A stretch of DNA of 64,000 nucleotides from Streptomyces sp. NRRL WC-3605 (GTDB taxonomy: Bacteria > Actinomycetota > Actinomycetes > Streptomycetales > Streptomycetaceae), in assembly GCF_001509795.1 (NCBI RefSeq), contig NZ_LLZN01000037.1, forward strand, positions 74,063-138,062. The letters run 5' to 3'. The notes beneath the pieces are model-generated. The model saw only the letters and a program-made list of their open reading frames with translations. It searched no databases and was not told the origin of the DNA. Both the position numbers and the translations under genes were made by a program. Of this stretch, positions 35,295 to 44,629 are shown in pieces. Within the stretch, counting starts at the first letter, position 1. Every line of letters begins with the position of its first letter.

Positions 35295-37214
35295 TCAGCG
35301 TTTGACGCGGTTGCGGACGGCGAGGACGGCCAGGCCGAGAAGGACGGGTTCGGTCAGGCGGGAGGTCATCTCGATGTAGGTGCCGGCGGTGGTCAGGTCC
35401 TGGCCGGAGGAGCGGAACACCACCGAGTTGAGGGTGACGTTTAGAGCGTTCTCGAAGCGCTTGCCGGTGAACCGATTGCCGGTGGGGTTCTGCGGATCGT
35501 CCTTGTCGATCTCGAAGGTGACCTTGCCCCCGCCGGCCGGGACGGTGCCGGTCGCGGTCTGCTTCGGGGTGTCTTGGGCAAGGCCGAAGGCCATCAGCAA
35601 GACGATGGTGAGGAGCATGGCGGCGCCGAGCCAGGCCAGAGCTCGGGATGCGCGCAGTCCGTAGCCGGACAGCGCCCAGTACGCGGTCAACAGCTTCCGT
35701 TCACTGCGGGGGATGTCGTCGGCGTGCCGGCGCATCTCCATCTCCCCGTAGTAGAAGTCCGCAGCCCCCGGCTCGTGCTTGCCGTCCTCGAAAGCCTTGC
35801 GCAGAGCCCGGTACACCGAAGCCAGCTGCAACGGCCCAGCGCGTCCAGCGCCGAGGACCGCCACGTTCCAGCCCTGCACTGCTCCCGGCTGGCTGGCACG
35901 CCAGTGGTGTTCCTCAGCCAGGACGCGGCGCTCGGTGAACCGCACGGGCGGCCAGCGCCACCACACGGCGGGCGGGGTGGTGTCGAAAGTGCAGGCCCCC
36001 TCCAGACGGAGTTGGTCCAGGTGCACGGTGCCGGCAAACAGGCATCCCGACAGATCGAGGTCTGAGAGGACCAGATGGGCCGCGTCCACCCCACGCAGCG
36101 ACGCCACCCGCACCCTGGGGTCGCGGGGGATCGGCAGGATCGGAAAGGGATCTTCGGCGAGCTGTCGGCCGTTGGTGAGCACGAACGGATCCGGCTCGGC
36201 GGCGATCGTGAGGGGGTACTCGAACACCGCATGCGCGAAGTCCACCGTGGCGTAACGCAGGCGGATCTCCGCTGTCGATGACCAGCGAGTACGACGGCAC
36301 TCCAGACGGCGCGCAGCGAACGAGAGAGTCACCGGGCCACCGAACGCCGCACCGGACAGCACAACCCGTCCAGCACACGCCATAGGTCCGAGCTGGTCAG
36401 CTGCTACGAAGGTCGTCGACTCGAACCAGGCGTCGCCCTTGAAGGTCGCAGAGTTGAACCAGGTGTTGCCCTTGAAGGTCGCGTCCACGAACAGGGCGTC
36501 GCCCTGGAAGGTGGCCGAGATGAACCTAGCGATATCCTTGAAGATCGCCATGAGGAACCCGGCGTCGTCCTCGAAGGTCGCCGAGTCGAACAAGGCGATG
36601 CCCGCGAAGGTCGTCAGGCCGAACTCGGCGCGGCTCTCGAAGGTCGCCGCCTCGAAGGTCGCCGAGCCGAACCCCGCGGTGCCCACCTCGAAGGTCGCCT
36701 CGTCGAACATGGCGCTGTCCTTGAAAGTCGCCTGGCTGAACCCGGCTTGGCCCTTGAAGGTCGCCTGGCTGAACCCGGCTTGGCCCTTGAAGGTCGCCCG
36801 GTCGAACAGGGCATTGTCGCCCTTGAATGTCGCCGACTCGAACAAGGCGTCGCCCTTGAATGTCGCCGACTCGAACAAGGCGCAGTCCTCGAAGATCGCC
36901 AACTCGAACAAGGCAGCGCCCTCGAAGGTGGCCAATTCGAACTTGGCATGGCCGAGGCGGGGGTGCCCGGTTTCAGGGTCGCGGAGGGCGTTGAGGAGGG
37001 CATTGAGAAGGGACTCGGTGAAGTTTGTGCCCCGGTGGTCGATGCTGGCGCCGGGAGTCAGGGCGGCCAGGTAGGCGTCGCGGTCGTCGGCGGCGAGGTG
37101 GGCGAGGCATACGGTGTGGCCGGGGACGTGGATGCCGCGGCAACCAACGGGGTCGGCAGCAGGGTCTGCACCGTGTACGCAGTGCGGCCAAGGCGGCGGT
37201 TCGGATGTGCTCAT
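35295..37214 (-). CDS. Pentapeptide-repeat membrane protein
   Basis: 639 residues from ATG 37214. Residues 15-55 hold a His/Cys segment (WPHCVHGADPAADPVGC and CLAHL). Residues 90-300 are about 17 tandem ten-residue units of the form ATFKGDALFE, i.e. paired A(D/N)LXX-like pentapeptides with Phe at the core, forming a right-handed beta-helix. The C-terminal 200 residues contain FYYGEMEMRRHADDIPRSER, then two membrane helices (LAWLGAAMLLTIVLLMAFGL and EPVLLGLAVLAVRNR) flanking a beta-rich extracellular loop. This ion-channel-like tail recurs in actinobacterial pentapeptide proteins. Function unknown. Confidence 0.88.
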   Translation of the reverse strand: MSTSEPPPWPHCVHGADPAADPVGCRGIHVPGHTVCLAHLAADDRDAYLAALTPGASIDHRGTNFTESLLNALLNALRDPETGHPRLGHAKFELATFEGAALFELAIFEDCALFESATFKGDALFESATFKGDNALFDRATFKGQAGFSQATFKGQAGFSQATFKDSAMFDEATFEVGTAGFGSATFEAATFESRAEFGLTTFAGIALFDSATFEDDAGFLMAIFKDIARFISATFQGDALFVDATFKGNTWFNSATFKGDAWFESTTFVAADQLGPMACAGRVVLSGAAFGGPVTLSFAARRLECRRTRWSSTAEIRLRYATVDFAHAVFEYPLTIAAEPDPFVLTNGRQLAEDPFPILPIPRDPRVRVASLRGVDAAHLVLSDLDLSGCLFAGTVHLDQLRLEGACTFDTTPPAVWWRWPPVRFTERRVLAEEHHWRASQPGAVQGWNVAVLGAGRAGPLQLASVYRALRKAFEDGKHEPGAADFYYGEMEMRRHADDIPRSERKLLTAYWALSGYGLRASRALAWLGAAMLLTIVLLMAFGLAQDTPKQTATGTVPAGGGKVTFEIDKDDPQNPTGNRFTGKRFENALNVTLNSVVFRSSGQDLTTAGTYIEMTSRLTEPVLLGLAVLAVRNRVKR

Positions 37215-37729
37215 GGTGCGGGGGCTCCACGGTGTCGGGGTGCCCGTATGGACGCCCTGCGGACGGGAACGGTTCAGGCTCGACGGTGACAGGCAGCGTC
37301 GGGGAAGCTCCCACCCCACGAAGATGTCGTACGTGCCTGAAGAACTCGTAGATGGCCCTGAACTGTTGGCCAACCGGTGTGACCGCAGCTCATTTTCGGG
37401 CGACTTTGGGTACGGCCCAGAGACGCTGCGTCGTCACTCAGAGTGGCCGTGTCACAGAAGTTGGGCCAGAATCGATGACAGTGAACGATATAGGCCACTG
37501 ATCAGGCCCCCCGCGCCGATCGAGCGCACTGGGACCCGGTGATCCGCTTGGCAAGCGGCGCGTTCGGACGGTCGGACAAGAGTGGTGGACGTTGAATCAT
37601 GGCCGGTCGGGCGCGCTCTCTTCTAGGGTCGGCGGGGAGCCGATCGTGGTCACGCCCCTGGTTCAGCCGCGTACAGCTCTGTGTCCTTGCCGGGGAAGGC
37701 CCCGGTTGTTCCTGCTCGAAGGCCGATTC
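37215..37729. other. Gene-free interval
   Basis: 515 bp between the divergent pentapeptide and hydrolase genes. Composition drops in GC around 37380-37500. I see no gene, only room for two promoters. Confidence 0.45.
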
Positions 37730-38422
37730 ATGACCACCGCAATACACGGCAAACCCACCATTCTGCTTGTCCACGGTGCCTGGCACGGCGCCTGGTGTTG
37801 GGACAAGTTTGTTCCGGCGCTCACCGCCCAGGGGTGGCACACCCTCACGGTCGACTTGCCGAGTGCGTCGATGGGCAGCAACGAGACGGCGGGTATGTAC
37901 GACGACGCGCGCATCATCCGCGCCCGGCTGGGAGAGATCGACGGGCCAGTGACTATCCTCGCGCACTCGTACGGGGGCGTTCCGGTCACGGAGGCTGCCG
38001 CTTCGGCGCCCAACGTGTCGCGCATCCTCTATCTCGCCGGCTTCCAGCTGGACGAGGGCGCTTCCCTGGTCAGCGAGAGCGGGGGACAGTTGCCGAGCGG
38101 CGACACGGGGACTCTGCCCGTTCCTGACAACCCGGCCAAGGTGCTGTTCAGCGACATCATTGCGGAGGAGGCCGATCGGGCCGTGCAGCGGCTGGTCCCG
38201 CAGAGCATACGGTCCTTCAGCGAACCGCTCACTGCGGCGGCATGGAAGAAGGTCTCCTCCAGGTACATCGTCTGCGAGCACGACGAGATGCTCCCCCCGG
38301 CGTACCAGGAGTCGATGGGCCAGCGCGCCGGCCGCCTGTACCGGCTGCCTTCAGGCCACTCCCCGTTTCTTTCCATGGTGACCGCTCTGGCGGAGCTGAT
38401 CACCGCGGACGCCGACAGCTAG
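37730..38422 (+). CDS. Alpha/beta hydrolase
   Basis: 230 residues from ATG 37730. Oxyanion segment ILLVHGAWHGAWCWDKFVPA, nucleophile elbow ILAHSYGGVPVTEAA, acid region IVCEHDEMLPPAYQESM and final catalytic His in LPSGHSPFLSM. This is the short form of the fold seen in salicylate-esterase/EstC-like and hydroxynitrile-lyase-like proteins. Soluble. No operon partner; a TetR gene lies downstream on the other strand. Substrate unknown. Confidence 0.9.
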   Translation: MTTAIHGKPTILLVHGAWHGAWCWDKFVPALTAQGWHTLTVDLPSASMGSNETAGMYDDARIIRARLGEIDGPVTILAHSYGGVPVTEAAASAPNVSRILYLAGFQLDEGASLVSESGGQLPSGDTGTLPVPDNPAKVLFSDIIAEEADRAVQRLVPQSIRSFSEPLTAAAWKKVSSRYIVCEHDEMLPPAYQESMGQRAGRLYRLPSGHSPFLSMVTALAELITADADS

Positions 38423-38735
38423 GGTGCGCCTTTTGGATCGCTGATCGCGATGGCGTCCTCGGGCCGTGTGAATGGCCGCACTGCCGGCACCGCCACCGAC
38501 GGCGCCGCCATGTCATCTGCCCCTGCTGATGGTCTGCCGCCCGGCCGGTTCCTGTCTTCCGGCCGGGCACGTGTGTGGGTCTCGGGTGAATTCCCACCAT
38601 GACGTCGAGTGTCTGTGGCCTCGTCTGTTCAGCGAGCAGACAGCTCGCGGTCTGGTTCAGAGGTATATGTCAGCGACTGCCTGAACCAGCTCTGTCCGGG
38701 CGTCGCGGCGCGACGAAGGCGGGCAGGGCTGCCGG

Positions 38736-39332
38736 TCATGAGGCCGGCGAGGAGGCGAACGCGTCGAGAGCGAGCTCGGCGACCTCAGTGAGTGATGCGC
38801 GATCGGGGTTGATCGCCCCCATGACCCGCAGTCCGTGCATCGTCGTGACGAGGTAGCGGGCCACGACGCGGGCGTCCCTCTCCTTGGAGAACTGGCCGTC
38901 GGCCTGCGCCTCCGCCACGACCTGCGCCAGTGCGTCCTCGAGCATGTCCGATGTCGACTGCACATGGGCGGACACCTGGGGGTCGTGAGCTATCCGGCCG
39001 ACCGCCGCCCCGACCATGAGGCAGGCCCGGCGGCTTCCGTCACAGACGATCTCGTCCACGGCAGCCACCAGGACCTCCCGCAGCAGCTCCCGTCCCGGGG
39101 CCCCGTCCCGGAGCAGCTCGACCAGCGGCAACGCGTAATTGGCCCGGAAGCGGTCCATGGCCGCCAGGTACAGGCCTTCCTTGCTCCCGAAGGCCGCGTA
39201 CAGCGAGCCACGGCCCACGCCAGTGGCTTCGACGAGGTCCTGGATCGACGTGCCGTCGTAACCGTTGAGACGGAAGGCGTTCATCGCCGCCTCTACGGCC
39301 TTCTCAGTGTCGAACTCCCGGGTGCGTGCCAT
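38736..39332 (-). CDS. TetR/AcrR-family regulator
   Basis: 198 residues. HTH region: FDTEKAVEAAMNAFRLNGYD, GTSIQDLVEATGVGRGSLYA, then AFGSKEGLYLAAM. The C-terminal domain has CDGSRRACLMVGAAVGR. It is divergent from the 6-phosphogluconate dehydrogenase gene. The shared region contains an inverted repeat GGAACG/CGTTCC overlapping a promoter with the TTGACYGAYCRTTC element, found also at four promoters across 41-56 kb. It is the best candidate regulator for that set, by inference. Confidence 0.93.
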   Translation of the reverse strand: MARTREFDTEKAVEAAMNAFRLNGYDGTSIQDLVEATGVGRGSLYAAFGSKEGLYLAAMDRFRANYALPLVELLRDGAPGRELLREVLVAAVDEIVCDGSRRACLMVGAAVGRIAHDPQVSAHVQSTSDMLEDALAQVVAEAQADGQFSKERDARVVARYLVTTMHGLRVMGAINPDRASLTEVAELALDAFASSPAS

Positions 39333-39381
39333 ACCCGTGAGTATACGCGCATTGGGAACGAACGGTACAGATTTGCAGTCG

Positions 39382-39423
39382 GGAACGTTCTATCTTGACT
39401 GATCGTTCCGTATTTGGTCTACT
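39382..39423 (+). promoter_or_regulatory. Promoter/operator A (TTGACT-N17-TCTACT)
   Basis: -35 TTGACT at 39395-39400, 17-bp spacer, -10 TCTACT at 39418-39423. The element TTGACTGATCGTTC overlaps the -35. An inverted repeat GGAACG (39382-39387) and CGTTCC (39404-39409) also spans it. Transcription toward the 6-phosphogluconate dehydrogenase gene would give a leader of about 210 nt. Confidence 0.6.
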
Positions 39424-39639
39424 GATGCACCTGGAAGCCCGCCATCGGTGTCGCGACCGGGGTCTGTACGCCCCCGGAGCCGCGGCGGCCCGCAAACCGC
39501 GGTGTCGCCGCTCGGATACACCCTTCGCGGGTGCTGGCCGCGACCGCTGGGCATCGGATGGCCGTCAGCCTCGGCTGCTCAACGCCGGAAGCGAATCGAT
39601 CTTCGCGTCCCGTATCTCTCGATCGATGAGGAAAGAATC

Positions 39640-41082
39640 ATGGATGACAGTGCTCAGATAGGTGTCGTTGGGCTTGCCGTCATGGGGCGCAACCTCGCCC
39701 GCAACCTGGCACGTCACGGCTACACCGTAGCCGTCGCCAACCGGACGCCGGAGCGCACCAGTGCCTTCATCGGCGACTTCGGGCATGAAGGCGCGTTCGT
39801 TGCCGCGGCCGGCGCGCAAGAGATGGTGGCCGCGCTGGAAAGGCCCCGGCGCCTTGTCGTCATGGTCCAGGCCGGACAGGCGACCGATGACGTGATCGCC
39901 GAGTACTCCCGGCTGCTGGAGCCAGGAGACGTCATCGTCGATGGGGGCAACGCCCATTTCGCCGACACGCGCCGCCGTGAGGCCGCCCTGCGAGATGCGG
40001 GGATCCACTTCCTGGGGACCGGGATATCCGGAGGCGAGGAAGGTGCGCTGACGGGCCCGAGCATCATGCCGGGCGGCTCAGCCCACGCCTACCGTCTCCT
40101 TGCTCCCGTGCTGAACGACATCGCCGCGATCGCACCGGACGGCACCCCCGCTGTCGCCCACCTCGGCCCGGACGGTGCTGGACACTTCGTCAAGATGGTG
40201 CACAACGGGATCGAGTACGCGGACATGCAACTCATCGCGGAGGCCTACCACTTGCTCCGCAACTCGACAGACTACGGGCCCAGCAGGATTGCCGACGTCT
40301 TCCGGCGATGGAACGAGGGCCGGCTGAACTCCTACCTGATCGAGATCACGGCGGAGATCCTGGCGCACCGTGATGCGCACACCGGCCTGCCCTTCATCGA
40401 CGTCCTCGCCGACGCCGCGGCACAGAAGGGCACCGGACGCTGGACCGTGCAGACTGCTCTGGACCTTGGGGTTCCTGTCTCGGGTATCGCCGAGGCGGTC
40501 TTCGCCCGCTCGGTCTCGGCTCACACGGCCCTGCGCGAGGCGGCATCGGTGTTGCCGGGGCCGGCGCGAACGATCCTCGACGAGCGTGATGCGGAACGTC
40601 TGGTCACGCAGGTCGAACAGGCTCTCTACGCCTCCAAGCTCGTCGCCTACGCTCAGGGTTTCCACCAGATCCAGGTGGCGAGCCAGGCCTACGGATGGAA
40701 CGTGAACCAGGCAGCCGTGGCCGACGTGTGGCGTGCCGGCTGCATCATCCGCGCCTCCTTCCTGGACCGCGTGCGCGATTCCTTCACGGCCCATCCGGGT
40801 CTCCCGGGCCTTCTCGCGCATCCGTCTTTCGCCCGTGAGCTCGGCGCCGCCCAACTGCCCTGGCGCCTGGTGGTGTCGCATGCCACTCGGGACGGTGTGC
40901 CTGTTCCCGCCATGGCCGCGGCACTCGCCCATTACGACACGCTGAGGGCCCCTCGCCTGCCGGCCGCGCTCACGCAGGCCCAGCGGGACTTCTTCGGAGC
41001 GCACACCTACCGCCGCAACGACCGGCCGGGCACCTTCCACACCCGGTGGGACCTGGATCGTTCCGAGGAGCTCCGCGGCTAG
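39640..41082 (+). CDS. gnd: 6-phosphogluconate dehydrogenase, decarboxylating
   Basis: 480 residues, the usual length for the long (E. coli-type) NADP-dependent enzyme that converts 6-phosphogluconate to ribulose 5-phosphate. NADP site GVVGLAVMGRNLARNLARHG with AVANRTPERT. Substrate and catalytic motifs: DGGNAHFADTRRREAALRDA, GTGISGGEEGALTGPSIMPG and HFVKMVHNGIEYADMQLIAE (catalytic Lys). Start ATG 39640 after GAGGAAA; longer upstream frame rejected. In this setting it would supply NADPH to the nearby oxidoreductases. It is likely a second, accessory copy, because core pentose-phosphate genes are not alongside. Confidence 0.95.
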   Translation: MDDSAQIGVVGLAVMGRNLARNLARHGYTVAVANRTPERTSAFIGDFGHEGAFVAAAGAQEMVAALERPRRLVVMVQAGQATDDVIAEYSRLLEPGDVIVDGGNAHFADTRRREAALRDAGIHFLGTGISGGEEGALTGPSIMPGGSAHAYRLLAPVLNDIAAIAPDGTPAVAHLGPDGAGHFVKMVHNGIEYADMQLIAEAYHLLRNSTDYGPSRIADVFRRWNEGRLNSYLIEITAEILAHRDAHTGLPFIDVLADAAAQKGTGRWTVQTALDLGVPVSGIAEAVFARSVSAHTALREAASVLPGPARTILDERDAERLVTQVEQALYASKLVAYAQGFHQIQVASQAYGWNVNQAAVADVWRAGCIIRASFLDRVRDSFTAHPGLPGLLAHPSFARELGAAQLPWRLVVSHATRDGVPVPAMAAALAHYDTLRAPRLPAALTQAQRDFFGAHTYRRNDRPGTFHTRWDLDRSEELRG

Positions 41083-41220
41083 CACCCACTCCTTGCAGAG
41101 CGGACGAGTGCAGGGCTCGTCCTCGGCGTCCCGGGCGGAACGGGAGGGCGCCCACGTCGCCGCGGTCGGCCGACGGGCGTTCCTGGGCGGCGGCCGGGGA
41201 GGTACGGGCACCGACTTTTC

Positions 41221-41245
41221 TTTACCGACCATTCATTCCTGATAG
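41221..41245 (+). promoter_or_regulatory. Promoter/operator B (TTTACCGACCATTC)
   Basis: TTTACC, then TAGGGT (-10-like) 16 bp later, with the shared element TTTACCGACCATTC at 41221-41234. It lies upstream of the SDR gene at 41366. Confidence 0.5.
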
Positions 41246-41365
41246 GGTACGATGAAGAGGCAGGCTCGGGAGTGGAGAGCCTCCAGCCTGCTCAGGGCGT
41301 TCGCCCGTCATCTCGAACATTCCGGAGTCGTGGCTGTGTCACCCCGGGGCAAGAATGGAGCACCC

Positions 41366-42130
41366 ATGTCCAACCGCCTGAATTCCAAGGTCATCATCGT
41401 TACCGGGGGCACCTCCGGGATGGGTGAGGCCACGGTGAAGCGACTCGCTGGCGAGGGCGCGACGGTGGTCATCGGGGCGCGGGACAAGGCTCGTGGCGAA
41501 GCGGTCGCGGCGGAGGTTTCGGCCGACGGCGGCAAGGTCGTCTTCGTTCCCACGGACGTCACCCGCGAGGAGGACGTCGCGCACCTGGTGGACTTCACGG
41601 TCCGCGAGTTCGGGGCCCTGCACGGTGCCTTCAACAACGCCGGCGGCGGCAACAGCCAGGGATCGATCCGTGAGGTGGACGCCGCCTTCTGGCACAGCGT
41701 GGTCTCCCTGAACCTCACCAGCGTCTTCTACAGCCTCAAGCACGAGATCCCGGCCATTATCGCCAGTGGCGGAGGTTCCATCGTCAACAACGCCTCTGTG
41801 GTCGGTGCGGCGGGTGACCCGTCGGCCGTCGCCTACTCGGCCGCCAAGCACGGTGTCGTCGGTCTGACCCGCTCGACGGCGCTGGATGCGGCAAAGGACG
41901 GTGTCAGGGTCAACGCCCTCCTCACGGGTCTGGTCAACACGCCGCTGTGGCAGGGCTTCACGGCGAGCAACCCGGAAGCTGCGAACAGCATCCTCAGCCA
42001 GCAGCCGATGGGGCGTTCGGCCGACGTCAGTGAGATCGCCGCCTTCACCGCCTTCCTGCTGAGCGACGAGAGCCGGTTCATCAGCGGCGCCGCCCTGGCG
42101 ATCGATGGCGCGCTCACCGCGGGCTACTGA
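41366..42130 (+). CDS. Short-chain dehydrogenase/reductase
   Basis: 254 residues from ATG 41366. Classical SDR: TGGTSGMGEATVKRL (cofactor loop), NNAGGGNSQGS, SIVNNASVVGAAGD (catalytic Ser region), YSAAKHGVVGLTRSTALDAA (Tyr and Lys), and the NALLTGLVNTPL and FISGAALAIDGALTAGY ends. An ARDK sequence after strand 2 suggests NADP(H). Preceded by operator element B and followed by a strong terminator. Substrate unknown; belongs to the putative TetR regulon. Confidence 0.95.
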   Translation: MSNRLNSKVIIVTGGTSGMGEATVKRLAGEGATVVIGARDKARGEAVAAEVSADGGKVVFVPTDVTREEDVAHLVDFTVREFGALHGAFNNAGGGNSQGSIREVDAAFWHSVVSLNLTSVFYSLKHEIPAIIASGGGSIVNNASVVGAAGDPSAVAYSAAKHGVVGLTRSTALDAAKDGVRVNALLTGLVNTPLWQGFTASNPEAANSILSQQPMGRSADVSEIAAFTAFLLSDESRFISGAALAIDGALTAGY

Positions 42131-42234
42131 TCACCTCGTCGGCCGGCCCGTCGGAGTGCGGTCACGCGCTCGGTCACGTGCCGGCCTCGTGAGTGGCCTG
42201 CGGGGACCTGCGGTCACACAGGCTGGCAGCGCCT

Positions 42235-42269
42235 GATGCGGGGAAGGGCTTCGAGCCCTTCCCCGCATC
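42235..42269. terminator. Bidirectional terminator
   Basis: 16-bp perfect stem GATGCGGGGAAGGGCT / AGCCCTTCCCCGCATC with a TCG loop, between the convergent SDR (+) and HD-domain (-) genes. Confidence 0.88.
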
Positions 42270-42373
42270 CGTTCTTTCGGCCGCCGGCAAGCGTGTCCGC
42301 TCCCCGTCTCCTTTGCCCTGGCGACGAGCCAGATCCCAGCTTTCCCGGCCCGGCACCCGCGGGAACGGGCGTC

Positions 42374-42985
42374 TCAGAAGGCGGGGTTGACGACGCCGTG
42401 CATCGGATGCGCCAGGTGGGCGGCGAGCAGGCCACCTGGCCAGCTGGACGGCGGTGCCTTCTGCGGACACCGGACGGCTTGAGCGACCACCGCGTCGCCG
42501 AGGACGGTCTCGATGTCCAGGCGGGGAAAGCGTGCCAGGTCCGAAAGCAACGGTTCCTGGTCGGTTGCATCGATCAGGTTGCTCCCGCCGAAGTCGACCA
42601 GGACGGCCTGCCGCACCAGCTGCGGCAGCAGCCCCATGCGCTCCGCGATACCGGGAGAGGTGTGAAGCGCGACAGCTTCCCAGACCTCCTGGATCAGGGG
42701 CGCCGGCCAGTCGTGGTCGTTCAGGAAGGCTCGGGCCGCGTCCGCGCCCTCGACCTCGAACCGTTGCGGTCCGTCGTAGGGAGCGGCCGTGCCCGCGTCG
42801 TGGAACAGGCAGGCCACGGCGAGCGCCTCTCGCGCCAAGTCGCCGATGCCTTGCCTGCGACCCAGGTGCTCGGCCACCAGCCACACCCGGATGCTGTGGT
42901 TGAGAATGGCGGGTTCGAGGATGCCCCGCACGTGCGTATAGGCGGAATCGGCGACCGCCCCGTCGAAACTGATCGGCACCTGCAT
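42374..42985 (-). CDS. HD-domain protein, cyanamide-hydratase-like
   Basis: 203 residues from ATG 42985 after GGGAGA. HD metal motif: LNHSIRVWLVAEHL, then VACLFHDAGTAAPY (His-Asp pair), with downstream VALHTSPGIAERM. The arrangement matches the small HD proteins related to cyanamide hydratase rather than cyclic-di-nucleotide phosphodiesterases. It is 50 bp downstream of the DsbA/FrnE gene on the same strand, so the two are probably co-transcribed. Substrate unknown. Confidence 0.85.
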   Translation of the reverse strand: MQVPISFDGAVADSAYTHVRGILEPAILNHSIRVWLVAEHLGRRQGIGDLAREALAVACLFHDAGTAAPYDGPQRFEVEGADAARAFLNDHDWPAPLIQEVWEAVALHTSPGIAERMGLLPQLVRQAVLVDFGGSNLIDATDQEPLLSDLARFPRLDIETVLGDAVVAQAVRCPQKAPPSSWPGGLLAAHLAHPMHGVVNPAF

Positions 42986-43035
42986 GTCTCCCGTCTTCGT
43001 CGTCACGTCCGGCCTGCTGCGCCGCGGGGGTGGGG

Positions 43036-43755
43036 TCACGGCCGGGGCGGGGGCAGTACGCACGCACCGTCTGCGTCGCACCCGCCGTCGGGCACGGCGC
43101 CGGTGACCTGCAGTTTGGGCTTCTGCTCGGCCCACGCCTGCTCCAACGCCTCCGTGAAGGCGTGCGTCGGCTGAGCACCCGACAGGCCGTACTTCCCGTC
43201 GATGACGAAGAACGGCACGCCCGTGACGCCCAGTCGCGCCGCCTCTGCCTCGTCCTTGCGCACGGCAGCGGCGTACGCCTGCTTGTCGGCCAGCACAGCG
43301 CGCACCTCGTCCTCGTCCAGACCCGCGCGCACGGCGAGTCGGATCTGATGCTCGGCGTCGTAGATCGTGCGTGCCGTCGCGAAGTTGCCCTCGTAAAACA
43401 AGGACAGCAGTTCCTCCGCCACGCCGTGGGCGGCGGCGAGATGGAGGAGCCGGTGCATGTCGAAGGTGTTTCCGTGGTCTCGGTGATCGACGAGGTAACC
43501 GAGTCCCTCCTGCCTGGCGACGCGCGCTATGCGCTCTTCTGCCGCGCGAGCCTGTGCCGGGGTCATGCCGTACTTCTTCGCGTGCGCTTGCCCGGTCGTG
43601 GGACAGGTCTCGTCCAGATGCGGGTCGAGTTCGAAGGAGCGGTGGACGACTTCGACATCGCCGCGGTGCGGGAAGGAGGCCAGTGCTTGCTTGAACCGGG
43701 CTTTGCCGATGAAGCACCACGGGCAGGAGATGTCGGACCAGATGTCGACGCGCAT
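43036..43755 (-). CDS. DsbA-family oxidoreductase, FrnE type
   Basis: 239 residues from ATG 43755 after AAAGGAC. Thioredoxin fold with MRVDIWSDISCPWCFIGKAR (CPWC active site), the inserted helical domain, and the cis-Pro loop GVTGVPFFVIDGKYGLSGAQ. No signal peptide, so cytoplasmic like FrnE of frenolicin biosynthesis and polyketide-linked homologues. A Cys-containing tail (GGCDADGACVLPPPRP) is unusual. Upstream on the same strand is a TetR gene, its likely regulator. Confidence 0.93.
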   Translation of the reverse strand: MRVDIWSDISCPWCFIGKARFKQALASFPHRGDVEVVHRSFELDPHLDETCPTTGQAHAKKYGMTPAQARAAEERIARVARQEGLGYLVDHRDHGNTFDMHRLLHLAAAHGVAEELLSLFYEGNFATARTIYDAEHQIRLAVRAGLDEDEVRAVLADKQAYAAAVRKDEAEAARLGVTGVPFFVIDGKYGLSGAQPTHAFTEALEQAWAEQKPKLQVTGAVPDGGCDADGACVLPPPRP

Positions 43756-43858
43756 GATGGTGTCCTTTCGCCGGCAGCCGGTCCTTCCCCCGCAGGCCGA
43801 TGAGCTCGGGGGAGGACAGGCTCCGTGTCGTGTCGTGTGGCGGCGTGAACCAGGCCGG

Positions 43859-44476
43859 TCAGAAACCGGTGGTGCGGGGTGGGGGACCCGCGAGTGCGGT
43901 GTGCCCGGGAGCGCGAAGCCCGTCGAGGAGGATGGTGATGATGCGGCGCCAGCCTTCGGGCCCGGCATCGACACCGAGGCAGTGTTGCGTGTCCAGGGCG
44001 GCCCGGGAGCAGATGATGATGTCCTGCCAGGTCACATCGGCGCGCAGCAAACCCGTGGCGCGGGCGCGCTCGGTGAGATCAGCGACAGCTTCCTGCAGCG
44101 CAGCGGTGCGCTGGGCGAGCTCTGGAGAAGGCTGCTGATCACAGGCAGCGGTGACGGCGGCAAGCCCCCGGCTGTCGCGATGTCCTTTGGCCAGTTCGAT
44201 GACGAACTCGCAGAGCCCCTCCCAGGCGTCGGCATGCGTCATATACACCCGTGCCGTGTCGCACAGTTCGTCGTAGAGGCCGAGTACCACGGCGTCCAGG
44301 AGCGCCTCCTTGGTGCCGAAGCGCCGATAGAGGGTTCCGACGCCCAGGCCTGCTGCCCGTGCGATGTCCAGTGCCGACACGTCCAGGCCGCGGGAGGAGA
44401 TGGCTTGGCGCGTGGCCTCGATCAGACGGCGACGGTTTTCCCGAGCGTCGGCGCGGGGGGAGGGAGCGGCGTTCAC
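43859..44476 (-). CDS. TetR-family regulator
   Basis: 205 residues from GTG 44476 with GGAGGTGG upstream. HTH: ADARENRRRLIEATRQAISS, RGLDVSALDIARAAGLGVGT, then LYRRFGTKEALLDAV. C-terminal domain of the SbtR-like type (ADVTWQDIIICSRA). Two copies of a 17-bp palindrome (GGACGA...CGTCCG) lie about 100-150 bp upstream, so autoregulation is likely. The DsbA and HD genes 100 bp downstream could be read from the same promoter. Confidence 0.94.
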   Translation of the reverse strand: MNAAPSPRADARENRRRLIEATRQAISSRGLDVSALDIARAAGLGVGTLYRRFGTKEALLDAVVLGLYDELCDTARVYMTHADAWEGLCEFVIELAKGHRDSRGLAAVTAACDQQPSPELAQRTAALQEAVADLTERARATGLLRADVTWQDIIICSRAALDTQHCLGVDAGPEGWRRIITILLDGLRAPGHTALAGPPPRTTGF

Positions 44477-44573
44477 GTCAGACCACCTCCAAGAGCGGGG
44501 CTCTGGTGCAGTCCGGCAGGCAGACGCGGGTCTCTTCGTAATCCGTCATGAAGCCGTCCTCCAGCCTCTAAAT

Positions 44574-44629
44574 CGGACGATACTCGTCCGCTTGAGGAAA
44601 ACTAACACAAATGGACGACGTCCGTCCGC
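44574..44629. promoter_or_regulatory. Two palindromic operators upstream of the TetR gene
   Basis: Site 1, 44574-44590: CGGACGA-TAC-TCGTCCG, perfect 7-bp arms. Site 2, about 44612-44628: TGGACGACGTCCGTCCG, which keeps GGACGA and CGTCCG at the same 17-bp frame. Tandem TetR operators about 38 bp apart. Confidence 0.7.

Noticed and set aside
36430..36930. Tandem repeats that could suggest a CRISPR array or minisatellite
   Set aside because: Repeats have a 30-bp period matching ten-residue units and keep an intact reading frame; they are coding pentapeptide repeats.
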